Virus record (IMG/VR): IMGVR_UViG_3300006810_000385 | Location: 1 to 23,846 of that record | Reading direction: 5' to 3' (one strand) | Length of the DNA: 23,846 nt | Source of the DNA: a virus | Shown here: positions 14,241 through 23,793 of the stretch, one piece after another | Numbering within the stretch: the first letter of the stretch is position 1 | Layout of the letters: each line of letters starts with the position of its first letter | The notes under the pieces: model-generated | The model's database searches: none | What the model was told of the DNA's origin: nothing | What the model saw: only the letters and a program-made list of their open reading frames with translations | Made by a program: the position numbers and the translations under genes

Positions 14241-16988
14241 TTATATTAGATTATTAGTTTGGTATTGATTAATTATATTATCTAAATTATCTTTTAATTT
14301 TTGGGTTGGATAAAGAGGTAATATTAAACCGGGTCCTACTAAAGTGTTACCTGATTCAATAATTAAATTATCTGAGCTAAATGCCCATCTTCTAATAGAG
14401 AAATAATCTAAATTAATTGAAATATTAGAGGCAATAGGACTATTTAAATATAAATAAAGAATACTATTTATACCATCATATTCAACAGAATTAATAACAT
14501 ATACTTTTGATTCATCTCCTTCAAACCTTATTTCATCTAAAGGATTAATTACAAAAGGTTGAGGATTGCCAAATCCACTAGATGTATTATTTGATGTGAG
14601 CTCTTCTTGTTGAAAAAAACCACCATAAAAATAAGACATATCAGCTGAGGCTGTTAATATGTATTGACTATTAGATCCTGTAGTAAAATAATAAGAACCA
14701 ATATCAATAGAATAATTACTATTAGAACCTGTAAATGGGTTAACTTCATAATTATTAAAATCATATCTATCTAGATCGTTAGAAAGTGAATTTAATGTCA
14801 CGTAAAAAGTGTCTCCTGGAGATAAATAAATACTGGAAGATATACCATGTTGGTTATTTATAGAACCTGTATCTGAGGTTTTAGACGCACTAGCTATTTC
14901 AGTACCATTTTTATAAATTTTTAAAACTACATCTGCAGTATCTGGAGGTCCAACACCAGGATCATTTACATCATAACTCATTGACGCTGTTATAGAACCT
15001 CTTAAAGGAGTATAACCTTGAGGATATATATAAAGTCCAGTAGATGCGGTTAAAGCATTAGCTTGATTAATAGTAGGGGTATTAAAACTAGCTGTTGTTT
15101 CTGTATTTTTTGGTAAGTTATACTCATAAGGTCCAATTGCTTTAGCTTTTATAGATGTATTTACTCCAGGAGCTAAACTCATAGAAATATTATCATAATA
15201 ACCATTAACTAAATAATTTTGACCTACAGAACCTGTGTCTGAATGAAGAATATTCTGGGAGTTTACTAAAGGTTTATATATAGAATAAGATTGGGTAGCA
15301 TTAAGAAAATTAGAACTACTTATATTACTAAGTACAACTTGGTCATTTGTACTAAAATTATTATATATTACTGTTGAATAAACATTTCCTTCTGTTGTAT
15401 TAGGCTTATATACTTTTCCATCTTCATCAGCTACAAATCCTATCCTATAATTTCCACTACCTGATAACTCTGCTAATGTTCCTCCTCTTCCTCCTGGGGT
15501 GTATATAAAATAAGGGATTGTTTGTTCAACATTTGGAAGTTGACCTATTCCACTACCTGTGATAGGTATTTGGTTAAATCCAGGTGATGTAGATCTACTA
15601 CCAAAATATCTTGGGTTCGCACTTCTAGCCATAGTATAATTAGAATCAGGAACAGTAGCTTTTGTAGCGCTTCCACTTAATAACACCTGTTGATTAACTG
15701 GAATTGTTGTGCCTTGGGAGTAATCAACATCAAATAAGTTTACACTTGGTCTATAAGTGTCTACAAAATTAATTATAGGATCATTATTTATATCTTCAGG
15801 GAGTGCTTCAAATACTGTAAAATTACTTAAATTAATAGGATCAACAGTTGCACCACCAATAATATTTAAAAGATATACTTTAGGATTCATTCCTTTAACC
15901 TCAAATTTATCAATAACTTGTGGACTAGTAGTTAAAGTTATTAAACCTATATCTTCATAATATGGAGATGTGGATTTCTCTGTAACTCCATTAGCAAATG
16001 TTCTATTTGAATTTACTACAGCAAGTTTAGCATTAGGATTTCCTGTGGCTGTAAAACTTAAATAATATGTTTTATCTTCTTCAAAATTATAATCAATTAA
16101 ATTAGCGGCACTTGCTGTTACTCTAGGCCATCCCTTATATACACCAGGAGCAAAGAATGGTGCAGGATAAGTATATGCTACAGGTAGTAAAGGAGTTTGA
16201 AATACTTCAACAAAATTAATAGTATTGTTTGATAGGTTTCCATCTGTAACAACATATTCAGATCCTTTTAACTCACCATTAAATTCATATTCATTAGTAT
16301 AATATTTTTCAACTGAACCTGAAGGTGTTTGGGTTGTTTCTGAGAATCCATTTATAGAAGAGGCTGTAACACTTGTAATTGTTATATCAGCTGAGCTTGA
16401 GTAATTATCATTAGCTATTAAAAGATACCCTGATTTGAAGTCATAATTAAAGTTAAAGGTTTCTTCATAATAACCACTTAATAAAGAGGAAGTAACAATA
16501 GTAGTTGTATTTCTTAAAAAGTAACTAGAAGGTAAACTAGCACTATCATATACTTTTAAAGCGGTAGTAGCAGGAGATCCTCCGCCATATGAGGAAGACA
16601 TAGCAAAACTTACGTTATGAAGTCCTGATTGTGATAAAAATATTCTACCAACTTGTCCTGGTTCTATTAAGAAAGAAGCTGAAGTAGCTATAGTAGGAAC
16701 ATAATCTATAAAAGCACCACCATTTGATCCTATGGTTTCTTCTATTTCAATAGAACCTGTTAATGTTAAATCTTGATATACTCCTGGTTCATTCCATCCT
16801 GAATTGCTTCCTGAAAAAGAAGTAGTTGTTTGAGTATCTAACTGAGGTACAGGATATTTATTTCTTTCTAATAAATGTTGTTTAATAACAATACCTGTAC
16901 TTAATCCTGCTCTTGCTGGTGTATAGTCTTTAAGAATTTTAAATAATGAGTTATCATAATATTTAATTAATCTTATAAATCCCACCAA
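14241..16988 (-). CDS. C-terminal part of a giant tail/baseplate protein (frame-shifted)
   Basis: An open frame of 915 codons whose only upstream start in frame is a TTG directly after a TGA; no ATG lies near the real beginning of homology. Its first residues, GFIRLIKYYDNSLFKILKDY then TPARAGLSTG and VIKQHLLERNKYPVP, read like the middle of a protein, not an N-terminus. They join naturally to the end of the upstream gene if one base is re-read (see the frameshift entry). The rest is beta-rich and Ser/Thr/Asn-rich with many SGS turns, as in tail fibre or baseplate proteins. It ends with a helix, LYPTQKLKDNLDNIINQYQT. Most likely residues 990-1901 of one protein; independent translation from TTG is less likely. 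Confidence 0.68.
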   Translation of the reverse strand: MVGFIRLIKYYDNSLFKILKDYTPARAGLSTGIVIKQHLLERNKYPVPQLDTQTTTSFSGSNSGWNEPGVYQDLTLTGSIEIEETIGSNGGAFIDYVPTIATSASFLIEPGQVGRIFLSQSGLHNVSFAMSSSYGGGSPATTALKVYDSASLPSSYFLRNTTTIVTSSLLSGYYEETFNFNYDFKSGYLLIANDNYSSSADITITSVTASSINGFSETTQTPSGSVEKYYTNEYEFNGELKGSEYVVTDGNLSNNTINFVEVFQTPLLPVAYTYPAPFFAPGVYKGWPRVTASAANLIDYNFEEDKTYYLSFTATGNPNAKLAVVNSNRTFANGVTEKSTSPYYEDIGLITLTTSPQVIDKFEVKGMNPKVYLLNIIGGATVDPINLSNFTVFEALPEDINNDPIINFVDTYRPSVNLFDVDYSQGTTIPVNQQVLLSGSATKATVPDSNYTMARSANPRYFGSRSTSPGFNQIPITGSGIGQLPNVEQTIPYFIYTPGGRGGTLAELSGSGNYRIGFVADEDGKVYKPNTTEGNVYSTVIYNNFSTNDQVVLSNISSSNFLNATQSYSIYKPLVNSQNILHSDTGSVGQNYLVNGYYDNISMSLAPGVNTSIKAKAIGPYEYNLPKNTETTASFNTPTINQANALTASTGLYIYPQGYTPLRGSITASMSYDVNDPGVGPPDTADVVLKIYKNGTEIASASKTSDTGSINNQHGISSSIYLSPGDTFYVTLNSLSNDLDRYDFNNYEVNPFTGSNSNYSIDIGSYYFTTGSNSQYILTASADMSYFYGGFFQQEELTSNNTSSGFGNPQPFVINPLDEIRFEGDESKVYVINSVEYDGINSILYLYLNSPIASNISINLDYFSIRRWAFSSDNLIIESGNTLVGPGLILPLYPTQKLKDNLDNIINQYQTNNLI
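16973..16988 (-). other. -1 frameshift junction with slippery-like GGATTTA
   Basis: In the upstream frame the sequence is TGG GAT TTA TAA. The heptamer G-GAT-TTA (16982-16976) is followed at once by the stop. Re-reading the last T of GAT gives GAT TTT ATA AGA, i.e. NYDWWD-FIRLIKYYDN, and opens the next 912 codons. GGATTTA resembles the GGAUUUU heptamer used by some plant RNA viruses for -1 frameshifting, with UUA able to slip to UUU. The same effect would come from one missing T in GATTT(T)ATAAG, so an assembly error or deletion is a strong alternative. No strong downstream stem-loop is evident. Confidence 0.6.
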
Positions 16989-19945
16989 TCATAATTTGCT
17001 TTATATTTTTCAAAGTATGCTTCTCTTAAAATATCTAACTCAGGGTATGACTCAGATGATGAAGATACTTGTCTTGGATCACCAATATATTCTCCAATAT
17101 TAAAGTAACCTAAAGTTGAATTAATATCTTCATTTATTTCATTTTGAGGTGAAAATGCTATCTCAACATAGTTTGTATCCGCTGTATAACTTCCACTTAT
17201 AGATTCATTTTGTTGAATAGAAATAAAAAGTGACAATACATCAGCATTAGGAACATTAGCTTCACTTCCTGTATAAGGTAGTAAAGTATTTTTAGTCCTT
17301 ATTTTATTAGAAATAGGAGTTTGTATACCTGCTGGTACTTGATCAAAATAAATATGTTCTTTATTAGTGACATATTCATTACTACCACTTATATAAAAAG
17401 TGCTATTAGAAGCAAATGATGAAGTAGCTACCCAAGAACCAGTTACTTTAGGGTGAACAGAAGTTGATCCTGTATATAATTCACCTCCTAAAGTTGCTCT
17501 AAATGCTAAATAATCTGATCCTTCTATTGAGTAGGGATTCATTACATAAGCATCAAAATGACTCTTAGATAAAGCAACAGTGTAATATCTTATTTCTTGG
17601 AATGAACCTGTAAATATTTTAGAAGAAAGTGATGAAGATCCAAAATAAGAAGTTGTAGCATCTACCCAATGGTTTGAGTCTGAAGAAGTTAATGATGAAG
17701 ATGCTTGGAAATATATAGTATTACTACTTTCTCCTATATACTCTTTATTAGCGGCATATAAATCATAATATTCTAAGGTAGAGTTTTTAGTTAATAAAAC
17801 TGACCACCATCCACCATCATAGAATGGTAAATAAATACTAGCTGATTCATTAGGGTAAGCTGAAATATCAGGGATATATTCTAATAAAGCGTATTGATAA
17901 TAAGGATCTACTGGGTCAGCACTACTTGAAATCAAAGATGAAGTAGTATATCCTGAGCCTGTATATCTTAATCTAATTATATCTCCTGTATCTAAGGACC
18001 ATAAGCTTTCAGTAACAATACTAGCTGTGTTTTGAGGTAAACCATCAGTTTTAAATCTAAATTCTACAGCTTGAGGTACATCATCAACAGCGTTCCAATT
18101 AGTGTTTAATTCCCAACTTGAAGATATATAAGAAGAACCACTAGTATAAAAAGCATAATTAAATTCATTCTGCCAGTTATCCCATGTTTCAAAATTTTTG
18201 TCTTTACCTCCAAACTCATTAATTCTTAAAATAGTATCAGGAATACCAAACAAGGTAATTAAGGCTCTTAAACCTTCTACTGTACCTTTCTTTTTAAGAA
18301 TGTATGGTAAGTTATGGTATAATCTTTTATATGTTAATTTATTAACATCATCTAAAGTAATAGGAATATAAGAAGCACTAACAAAAGTATTAATTACTTC
18401 ACTTCCTGTAGGGTATAATTGACCATCTGCTCCTACACCTAATAATGATGGGTAAGTATTGTCTACTGAAAAATTATTAGTGTATATATTAACACCAAAT
18501 GATCTTAAAATATCAGCTATTATACCTGAAGGGGCACCATAGTCTAGACGGTTATCTGTGTTTGTTTTATCACTTATACTTTTGATATACACCCAAATGT
18601 TATCAAAAGATTGACCAGCCATTTTAACAAAAGTTAAATATTGGTCACTATCATAATCTTGTAAATAATCAGGAATTGAGTTTGTTAGTATATCTTGGTT
18701 ATCATCATCATATAGAGATGCTGAGTATAATTGACCCCCATAATAGGGAGCTCCATAAACATCAGTACCGTACCAATTTAAAACAGCAGCACTTCCTGTT
18801 GATGCTAAAGTGTAAGGTGGTTCTGAATTAGTTTTAGGCCAGGCTTTACTTCCAGACTCAAAATATAAATAATATTCATAACCATCAAAGTTAGTTATGA
18901 TGTCTGAAATATATTTTTGTAGGATTACTAAACTTCCACTTGAACTAGATGTTTGAGTTAAAGCATCTAAAGCAGCTATTTCATTATTGTAATCCTCAAT
19001 TTGTTTTGCTTTAGTATAAAAGTTTTGTAATCTAGATTTAGCGGAAGAGAAAAATACAAAATTAGAATAATCAGTATAATCTATATTAATTTCTACTCCT
19101 CTTTCTTCTAGTAAACTTTGTAATTGGTTTAAAGAACTTGTACTAACAGTACTTGTTAAAGTATTATAGTTTTGATAAGTTGTAGAGTTATTAACTAATG
19201 AGTTAATATTTAAATTAGTATTTGGTCCTTGTAAACTAACAATATCATCAACAGGACCAAAATCTTGAGTAAAACTTATATCATAAGCTATAGGGTCAGC
19301 AGCATTAGAACTTACATAACAAGTAGTTTTTAAATTATACCTGTTAGGTAAAGGCTGGTATAGTTTAATTAAAATACTATAATCTGCAGAACTTTTATCT
19401 AAATAAACATTAGTAGCTATTACAACATTACCACTACCAAAATTTAAATAGAAGTAATCATAAGTAGCATCTAAATTAAATTGAGCGTAAAATTCATCAT
19501 ATAAAATTTCTAAACTTTCATTAGAAATATTAGTATTATCTATTCTAATTTCTGTTCTATTAGATGAAATTTCACTTATATAATATCTGTTAGCATCAGA
19601 TGATCCTAACTCATTATTATAAAAAGCATAAGTAGTATAAACCTGACCTGTATCATAACCAGCATTAATAACATCATTTGCTGGGTTAATATCAATAGTA
19701 CTTAAGGTATTGTCTTGAACATTGTTTCCTAAACCTGTTGAAGACCAATTATTATAAGAAGAATTATAATATAAAAGATTATTATTTAAATCATAAACAC
19801 CAAATTCAACACTGCTACCTGATGTGGATATAAACCCTGTTTCTTCTGTGGAACCAATTAAACCACTATCTTCTCCTGACAAAGTAGGATAAGAAGGTAC
19901 TACTAAAGTGTATGGTATTTGATTTATAGTATAATTTTCAGCCAT
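16973..19945 (-). CDS. N-terminal part of a giant tail/baseplate protein with LamG-like domain
   Basis: A 990-aa structural protein. Residues 1-280 are beta-rich. About 290-345 is a helical/coiled stretch (LQSLLEERGVEINIDYTDYS, then KAKQIEDYNNEIAALDALTQ). About 540-585 holds YKRLYHNLPYILKKKGTVEG and LRALITLFGIPDTILRINEF, a tract reminiscent of the gpI/wedge-type connectors of contractile-tail baseplates. About 620-805 resembles a laminin-G/concanavalin-like sandwich (VEFRFKTDGLPQ, GGWWSVLL, FTGSFQEIRYYTVALSKSHF), often used for glycan contact. It ends ELDILREAYFEKYKANYDWW plus two residues at a TAA, immediately inside the next open frame. The evidence for a single ~1901-residue protein is given under the frameshift. 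It starts in TTTATAATGGCT, overlapping the preceding TAA. Confidence 0.75.
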   Translation of the reverse strand: MAENYTINQIPYTLVVPSYPTLSGEDSGLIGSTEETGFISTSGSSVEFGVYDLNNNLLYYNSSYNNWSSTGLGNNVQDNTLSTIDINPANDVINAGYDTGQVYTTYAFYNNELGSSDANRYYISEISSNRTEIRIDNTNISNESLEILYDEFYAQFNLDATYDYFYLNFGSGNVVIATNVYLDKSSADYSILIKLYQPLPNRYNLKTTCYVSSNAADPIAYDISFTQDFGPVDDIVSLQGPNTNLNINSLVNNSTTYQNYNTLTSTVSTSSLNQLQSLLEERGVEINIDYTDYSNFVFFSSAKSRLQNFYTKAKQIEDYNNEIAALDALTQTSSSSGSLVILQKYISDIITNFDGYEYYLYFESGSKAWPKTNSEPPYTLASTGSAAVLNWYGTDVYGAPYYGGQLYSASLYDDDNQDILTNSIPDYLQDYDSDQYLTFVKMAGQSFDNIWVYIKSISDKTNTDNRLDYGAPSGIIADILRSFGVNIYTNNFSVDNTYPSLLGVGADGQLYPTGSEVINTFVSASYIPITLDDVNKLTYKRLYHNLPYILKKKGTVEGLRALITLFGIPDTILRINEFGGKDKNFETWDNWQNEFNYAFYTSGSSYISSSWELNTNWNAVDDVPQAVEFRFKTDGLPQNTASIVTESLWSLDTGDIIRLRYTGSGYTTSSLISSSADPVDPYYQYALLEYIPDISAYPNESASIYLPFYDGGWWSVLLTKNSTLEYYDLYAANKEYIGESSNTIYFQASSSLTSSDSNHWVDATTSYFGSSSLSSKIFTGSFQEIRYYTVALSKSHFDAYVMNPYSIEGSDYLAFRATLGGELYTGSTSVHPKVTGSWVATSSFASNSTFYISGSNEYVTNKEHIYFDQVPAGIQTPISNKIRTKNTLLPYTGSEANVPNADVLSLFISIQQNESISGSYTADTNYVEIAFSPQNEINEDINSTLGYFNIGEYIGDPRQVSSSSESYPELDILREAYFEKYKANYDWWDL

Positions 19946-20310
19946 TATAAACTACCTGATATTATTTGTTGTTGTAATTGTTGGTTTTCTTCTCGCAATG
20001 AATCTACTTCTGCTATAAGCGCATCAACTAAATCATCTGGGAAAGTTGAAGTTCCTATGTATTCACTACTAGTTTTTATAAGGTACTCATGAGAATTTGT
20101 TTCTCCAAATTGAGGTATATCAAAAAATAAAGAATTATAAGAATCAAAGAATTGAACTATCCTAGCATTGATAAGATTTTGATCTAAAGCATCTGTGGCT
20201 GAGGAAGTGACCTGAGGTGTAGTGTCTACTAATTGAGTAAAATTAGTGTTTACTACCCTTTTAAATTGGGTTCTAGTATATACTTCTTTATTTAAATTAA
20301 TATTAGCCAT
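19945..20310 (-). CDS. Small baseplate-cluster protein with C-terminal coiled coil
   Basis: A 121-aa protein, MANINLNKEVYTRTQFKRVV at the start, a Ser/Thr/Asp-rich middle with aromatic patches (IVQFFDSYNSLFFDIPQFG), and a helical end (DDLVDALIAEVDSLREENQQ then LQQQIISGSL) with heptad-like leucines that would form a short coiled coil, probably trimeric or dimeric. It overlaps the 405-aa gene by eight bases at its start, and its TAA shares bases with the ATG of the 990-aa gene (TAATG), so the products are likely made together and may assemble together. No named family is recognised; a baseplate linker or chaperone-like partner of the giant protein is inference. Confidence 0.65.
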   Translation of the reverse strand: MANINLNKEVYTRTQFKRVVNTNFTQLVDTTPQVTSSATDALDQNLINARIVQFFDSYNSLFFDIPQFGETNSHEYLIKTSSEYIGTSTFPDDLVDALIAEVDSLREENQQLQQQIISGSL

Positions 20311-21520
20311 TAATTATTTTAAAATAGTAGTTATCATCAAAAACAATAGTTGAGTTACCTATAGTACTTTTAATTAATATTTTATAATATCTTTCAGGTT
20401 CTAAACCAGACATGAATAATTTGAAATAGTTACCTGTTGAGTCAGCACTTATTTTAGTATAAGTTGTATCAAAATCAATTACAAACTCATCTGTGTCTAA
20501 ATCTTTTACAGCATAATAAGAGGCTGTTGGTAAGTAATAGTTTGTAGTATAAAGAGAAGCTGTTTGCCATACTCTAGGAGGGTATGTTGGTCTTGAATTT
20601 ACTCTAAAAGTATTAACACTATCCAAAGTAAATGTTCCTGGATTCTGTTCTAAAGTAACTGTTACAGGTGTAGCAGATATTTCACTTATGGCTGAGGAAG
20701 TATTATAAGTAAAATCATTCCATTTAAACTCTAATTGTGGAGGATAAATAGTATTTGTATCTAAAGAATAATACTTTAATTCAGGTTGAAAATTTACATT
20801 ATTTGTAAATTCAGGAATTTGTTTTACAATAAATCCATCAAAAACATCATTTGGGATAGCTCCTGTATACCAAGCTCTAATTACATTAGATACATCTACA
20901 TTTAAATCTTTATCACTTGAGTAAGAGAATGATTGAGTAGCTCTTAAAGGATAAGTATCTGTATTGAAATAAGATACAGTTGAACCTGTAAACCAAGTAC
21001 CTCCTCCAGCATATCCATTAATATTTCTATTATCAGATGAACCTGTATATGAACCTGTAGAATAAGGATTATAAGAAGAATTGATAGTTGTCCAAGCATT
21101 GCTACCTGAATAATCTCTCCAATACCAACTTGTACCGTCTACTGAGATAGGGTCATCTAAGTATTTTCCTGTTCCCATAGACCAAGAACCTGAAACTGGG
21201 TATACTTCTAATAAGGTTCCTGTTGGACTAATATCTAAACCTGTAGCTGTAGATACAAAACATCTTAAATTTGCTGTCCAAGATCCTGTATCTAATAATT
21301 GTTCTGAGCCACTAATACCTAAGTAAGTAGTTGATTCTATAATATTTTCAATAGTAGCAGCATCAAAAGCTACTAAAAATCTGCTAGCTTGAGGGTTAAC
21401 TGTTGAATAAGCAAAAGTAGTAAGAGTTGATTCAATCATCTCATCTAACCCTGTATTCATGTTAGGGAATAAAGAATATATTGTCGCGTCTTTAGTAGGG
21501 AATATTTTATATACTGCCAT
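20303..21520 (-). CDS. DNRLRE-like tail/baseplate structural protein
   Basis: A 405-aa protein. The N-terminal ~240 residues resemble the DNRLRE/CBM-like beta sandwich: MAVYKIFPTKDATIYSLFPN followed by MNTG, then SRFLVAFD, and later DLNVDVSNVIRAWYTGAIPN with DGFIVKQI, the typical Val-Trp-G helix-strand end of that fold. The C-terminal part (about 290-405) has a fibronectin/Ig-like strand pattern (TVTLEQNPGTFTLDSVNTFR; YYKILIKSTIGNSTIVFDDN). No catalytic residues are evident. It directly follows the gp6-like gene (nine-base gap), where wedge-associated proteins are encoded in T4-like phages, so it probably belongs to the baseplate or its fibre attachment. Start at ATG in ATAATAAAATAAAATGG, no Shine-Dalgarno. 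Confidence 0.68.
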   Translation of the reverse strand: MAVYKIFPTKDATIYSLFPNMNTGLDEMIESTLTTFAYSTVNPQASRFLVAFDAATIENIIESTTYLGISGSEQLLDTGSWTANLRCFVSTATGLDISPTGTLLEVYPVSGSWSMGTGKYLDDPISVDGTSWYWRDYSGSNAWTTINSSYNPYSTGSYTGSSDNRNINGYAGGGTWFTGSTVSYFNTDTYPLRATQSFSYSSDKDLNVDVSNVIRAWYTGAIPNDVFDGFIVKQIPEFTNNVNFQPELKYYSLDTNTIYPPQLEFKWNDFTYNTSSAISEISATPVTVTLEQNPGTFTLDSVNTFRVNSRPTYPPRVWQTASLYTTNYYLPTASYYAVKDLDTDEFVIDFDTTYTKISADSTGNYFKLFMSGLEPERYYKILIKSTIGNSTIVFDDNYYFKIING

Positions 21521-21529
21521 TTTATTTTA

Positions 21530-23377
21530 TTATAGAGGTACTACTTTTCCTTGAATATCAGTGTTAGGGTATTTAACTTCAAAAATCATTGGATCAAGTG
21601 AAGGATATATAGTATTATTATTTGTTGCTCCAGCAATATCATAAGCGTAATTACTATATCCTAAACTTAATCCTGTTTTGTTAACAATACTAATATTTTT
21701 TACTGTTTGTACACCTTGTATTCTATCTAATAAGATGTATAAATCTCTTAAACCAATAGGCTGGTTTATTTGTTGGTTTTGAATATTAAAAAAGTTTTGT
21801 AAAGCTGTTACACATTTAATTAAGACATCATTATTATTAAAATTAGGTAAAGTAATAATTTCAAAATTAACACCAATGTTTATAATAAAGGCATCTTTAA
21901 TTCTTACAGAATCATTAACTGCTCTATATTGAGATAAATAATTAATTAAATTAGATTTAACAGTATCTGATGTAGTAGTTAATTGGGATAAGTTATTATA
22001 TCCTAAAACGTATAAGTCTAAAGTTGTTATTTTTTCACCAACATTAACATTTTGAGCTTTAGTTGGTTCAATATAAGCTTTAGCAACTCCACCATATTTT
22101 GAAGGCATAGATAAAGCTCTAACTAGATAATCATCTAGGGTAATGTTACGTAATTGAGCTTGATAATTAACTAAAGTATTTTGTCTAATTTCATTAGCTG
22201 TATCTCCTGATTTTCCACCAGAAGCAGCAGTTGGGTTATTAACTGTTAATGAAGCTAAAATGTTATTAGCTACAGCTGTTGTTAAATTATTATTTAAAAA
22301 AGTAGCTGTTGTTATTAATCTATTAATATTGTTTGCAGCTACATTTGAATTAACTCCTCCTCCTGTTAAATATCTTACAGTTAAAGTAGTATTAACAGGT
22401 GCAACACCATAAGTATCTGTGTATAAAAAGTTAGTTGGAGAATAAGCTACAGTTAAACTATCTTTACCAAATGGTAAACCTATACCTACATTGTTTGGGT
22501 TTGGAGTTATAACTTCATCTGTATCAGAAGGATTACCTGCTCCAAACTGTATTTGTAAAGTAGTAGCGTCTAATAAACGAGTAGCAAATCTTCTTTGAAC
22601 TTTTTTAAGTTGTAAAAGATAAGGAGCATTATCTCCAGCTGAATAGTTAGGATTATTTTGGTTAGTATTCTTAATAGAATCCATAACCATTTCTTGTCCA
22701 ACATAATCTACTTCATACCAAACATTACCTTCACTATCTGTTATATCTAAAATTCCTACAATATTAGAATCATCAATTAAAACAGTTGGAAAAGCTTGAT
22801 AATTTCCAAAAGTAAATTCTGTTGTTTTAATAGTAGCAGAATATGCTTGTCTAGTTTTCTTTAAAAGATAAAATAATGGCTCACCTCCTGAAATTTCATA
22901 TATTGAAACTTCTGTAGGGTCTAATGAACTACTTCTTGCAAAGTTAATAGGATCCTCAATAATAAAAGTAGTACCTCCTGTAGAAACTTGTGTGTTTGAA
23001 GGTAATGTTAAAGAGTAATTATAATCAGGAACATTATTAACTCCTGAACCAATAGCTGGTACTTGTTGATAAAAATCAACATCAACTACAGATACATTAG
23101 TTGCTTTAGGTTTATAACCTAACATATAAGCTAAGTCAAAAATGTTAGTGACTTGTCTTGAATATTGTAAGAAAGTTTCTTGTACTTGGTTATCTAAATA
23201 AAATGATAAAACATCACCTACATAAGCAGCCATCTCCATAAACATCATTCCTGGTGATGCTGGAGTAAAGTCATTGTAAGTATTAGGATAATAAGTCTTA
23301 GAATACTCAATTAAAGTATTTCTGAAACTTGTAAAGTCCCTATTTAAATAATTTATATTTCTATTAACGTTAGCCAT
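21530..23377 (-). CDS. Baseplate wedge protein, T4 gp6-like
   Basis: A 615-aa protein, near the T4 gp6 length (660 aa). Its N-terminus, LNRDFTSFRNTLIEYSKTYY then PASPGMMFMEMAAYVGDVLS with FYLDNQVQETFL, is the characteristic gp6-family opening; next comes AYMLGYKPKATNVSVVDVDF. The centre has baseplate-J-type sequence (LTVRYLTGGGVNSNVAANNI, then TLVNYQAQLRNITLDDYLVR with ALSMPSKYGGVAKAYIEPTK). The C-terminus, SVRIKDAFIINIGVNFEI through LQNFFNIQNQQINQPIGLRD, LYILLDRIQGVQTVKNISIV, fits the gp6 dimerisation domain. In T4, gp6 forms the wedge ring around the baseplate hub. It directly follows gp25, as expected from partners in the wedge; the genes overlap as TAATG. Confidence 0.88.
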   Translation of the reverse strand: MANVNRNINYLNRDFTSFRNTLIEYSKTYYPNTYNDFTPASPGMMFMEMAAYVGDVLSFYLDNQVQETFLQYSRQVTNIFDLAYMLGYKPKATNVSVVDVDFYQQVPAIGSGVNNVPDYNYSLTLPSNTQVSTGGTTFIIEDPINFARSSSLDPTEVSIYEISGGEPLFYLLKKTRQAYSATIKTTEFTFGNYQAFPTVLIDDSNIVGILDITDSEGNVWYEVDYVGQEMVMDSIKNTNQNNPNYSAGDNAPYLLQLKKVQRRFATRLLDATTLQIQFGAGNPSDTDEVITPNPNNVGIGLPFGKDSLTVAYSPTNFLYTDTYGVAPVNTTLTVRYLTGGGVNSNVAANNINRLITTATFLNNNLTTAVANNILASLTVNNPTAASGGKSGDTANEIRQNTLVNYQAQLRNITLDDYLVRALSMPSKYGGVAKAYIEPTKAQNVNVGEKITTLDLYVLGYNNLSQLTTTSDTVKSNLINYLSQYRAVNDSVRIKDAFIINIGVNFEIITLPNFNNNDVLIKCVTALQNFFNIQNQQINQPIGLRDLYILLDRIQGVQTVKNISIVNKTGLSLGYSNYAYDIAGATNNNTIYPSLDPMIFEVKYPNTDIQGKVVPL

Positions 23378-23793
23378 TATAATGTAAGGGTTATTGTATC
23401 ATTTATTCCAAAGTTTTTAACAGAATATGTTAATTCTATTTGCATTTCATTACTATCTTCAAAACCATATATGTTTAAATTTTCTATTGTTACATTAGGG
23501 AAAAATTGTTGAACATCAGTTTGAATAACTTGTTCTAAACTACTATAAGTTTGATTAGTTAATTGTTCAAAAACATATTCTCTTAAACTTGATCCAAAAG
23601 TAGGATTAAATACTCTTTCTCCTTTATTGGTTAAAAAGTAATTAATTAAGTTAGACTTAATTTGTTCTGCTGTTGTATATGTTGATCTAAAAACAGCATC
23701 AGCATTAAAAGGAATACTCACCCCTACTGCTCTTTGAGGTCTTAAAGAACTAGTTACTTCAATAGGGTATTTTTGTATTACTCCAAATGCCAT
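23377..23793 (-). CDS. Baseplate wedge protein, gp25-like (GPW/gp25 family)
   Basis: A 138-aa protein of the gp25/W family, close to the T4 gp25 size (132 aa). Key signature: NKGERVFNPTFGSSLREYVF (residues 57-76), preceded by SNLINYFLTN and followed by LEQVIQTDVQQFFPNVTIEN and the closing strand pair MQIELTYSVKNFGINDTITL. In T4-like phages gp25 sits at the centre of the wedge and triggers sheath assembly. It directly precedes the gp6-like gene, and the two overlap at TAATG. The start is an ATG sharing its A with the stop of the previous gene (TAAATAATGGC). Confidence 0.9.
   Translation of the reverse strand: MAFGVIQKYPIEVTSSLRPQRAVGVSIPFNADAVFRSTYTTAEQIKSNLINYFLTNKGERVFNPTFGSSLREYVFEQLTNQTYSSLEQVIQTDVQQFFPNVTIENLNIYGFEDSNEMQIELTYSVKNFGINDTITLTL

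Noticed and set aside
16986-16988. TTG as a genuine independent start for the 915-codon frame
   Set aside because: Its first residues look like the interior of a protein and join smoothly to the upstream gene by a -1 shift; no other gene here uses TTG.
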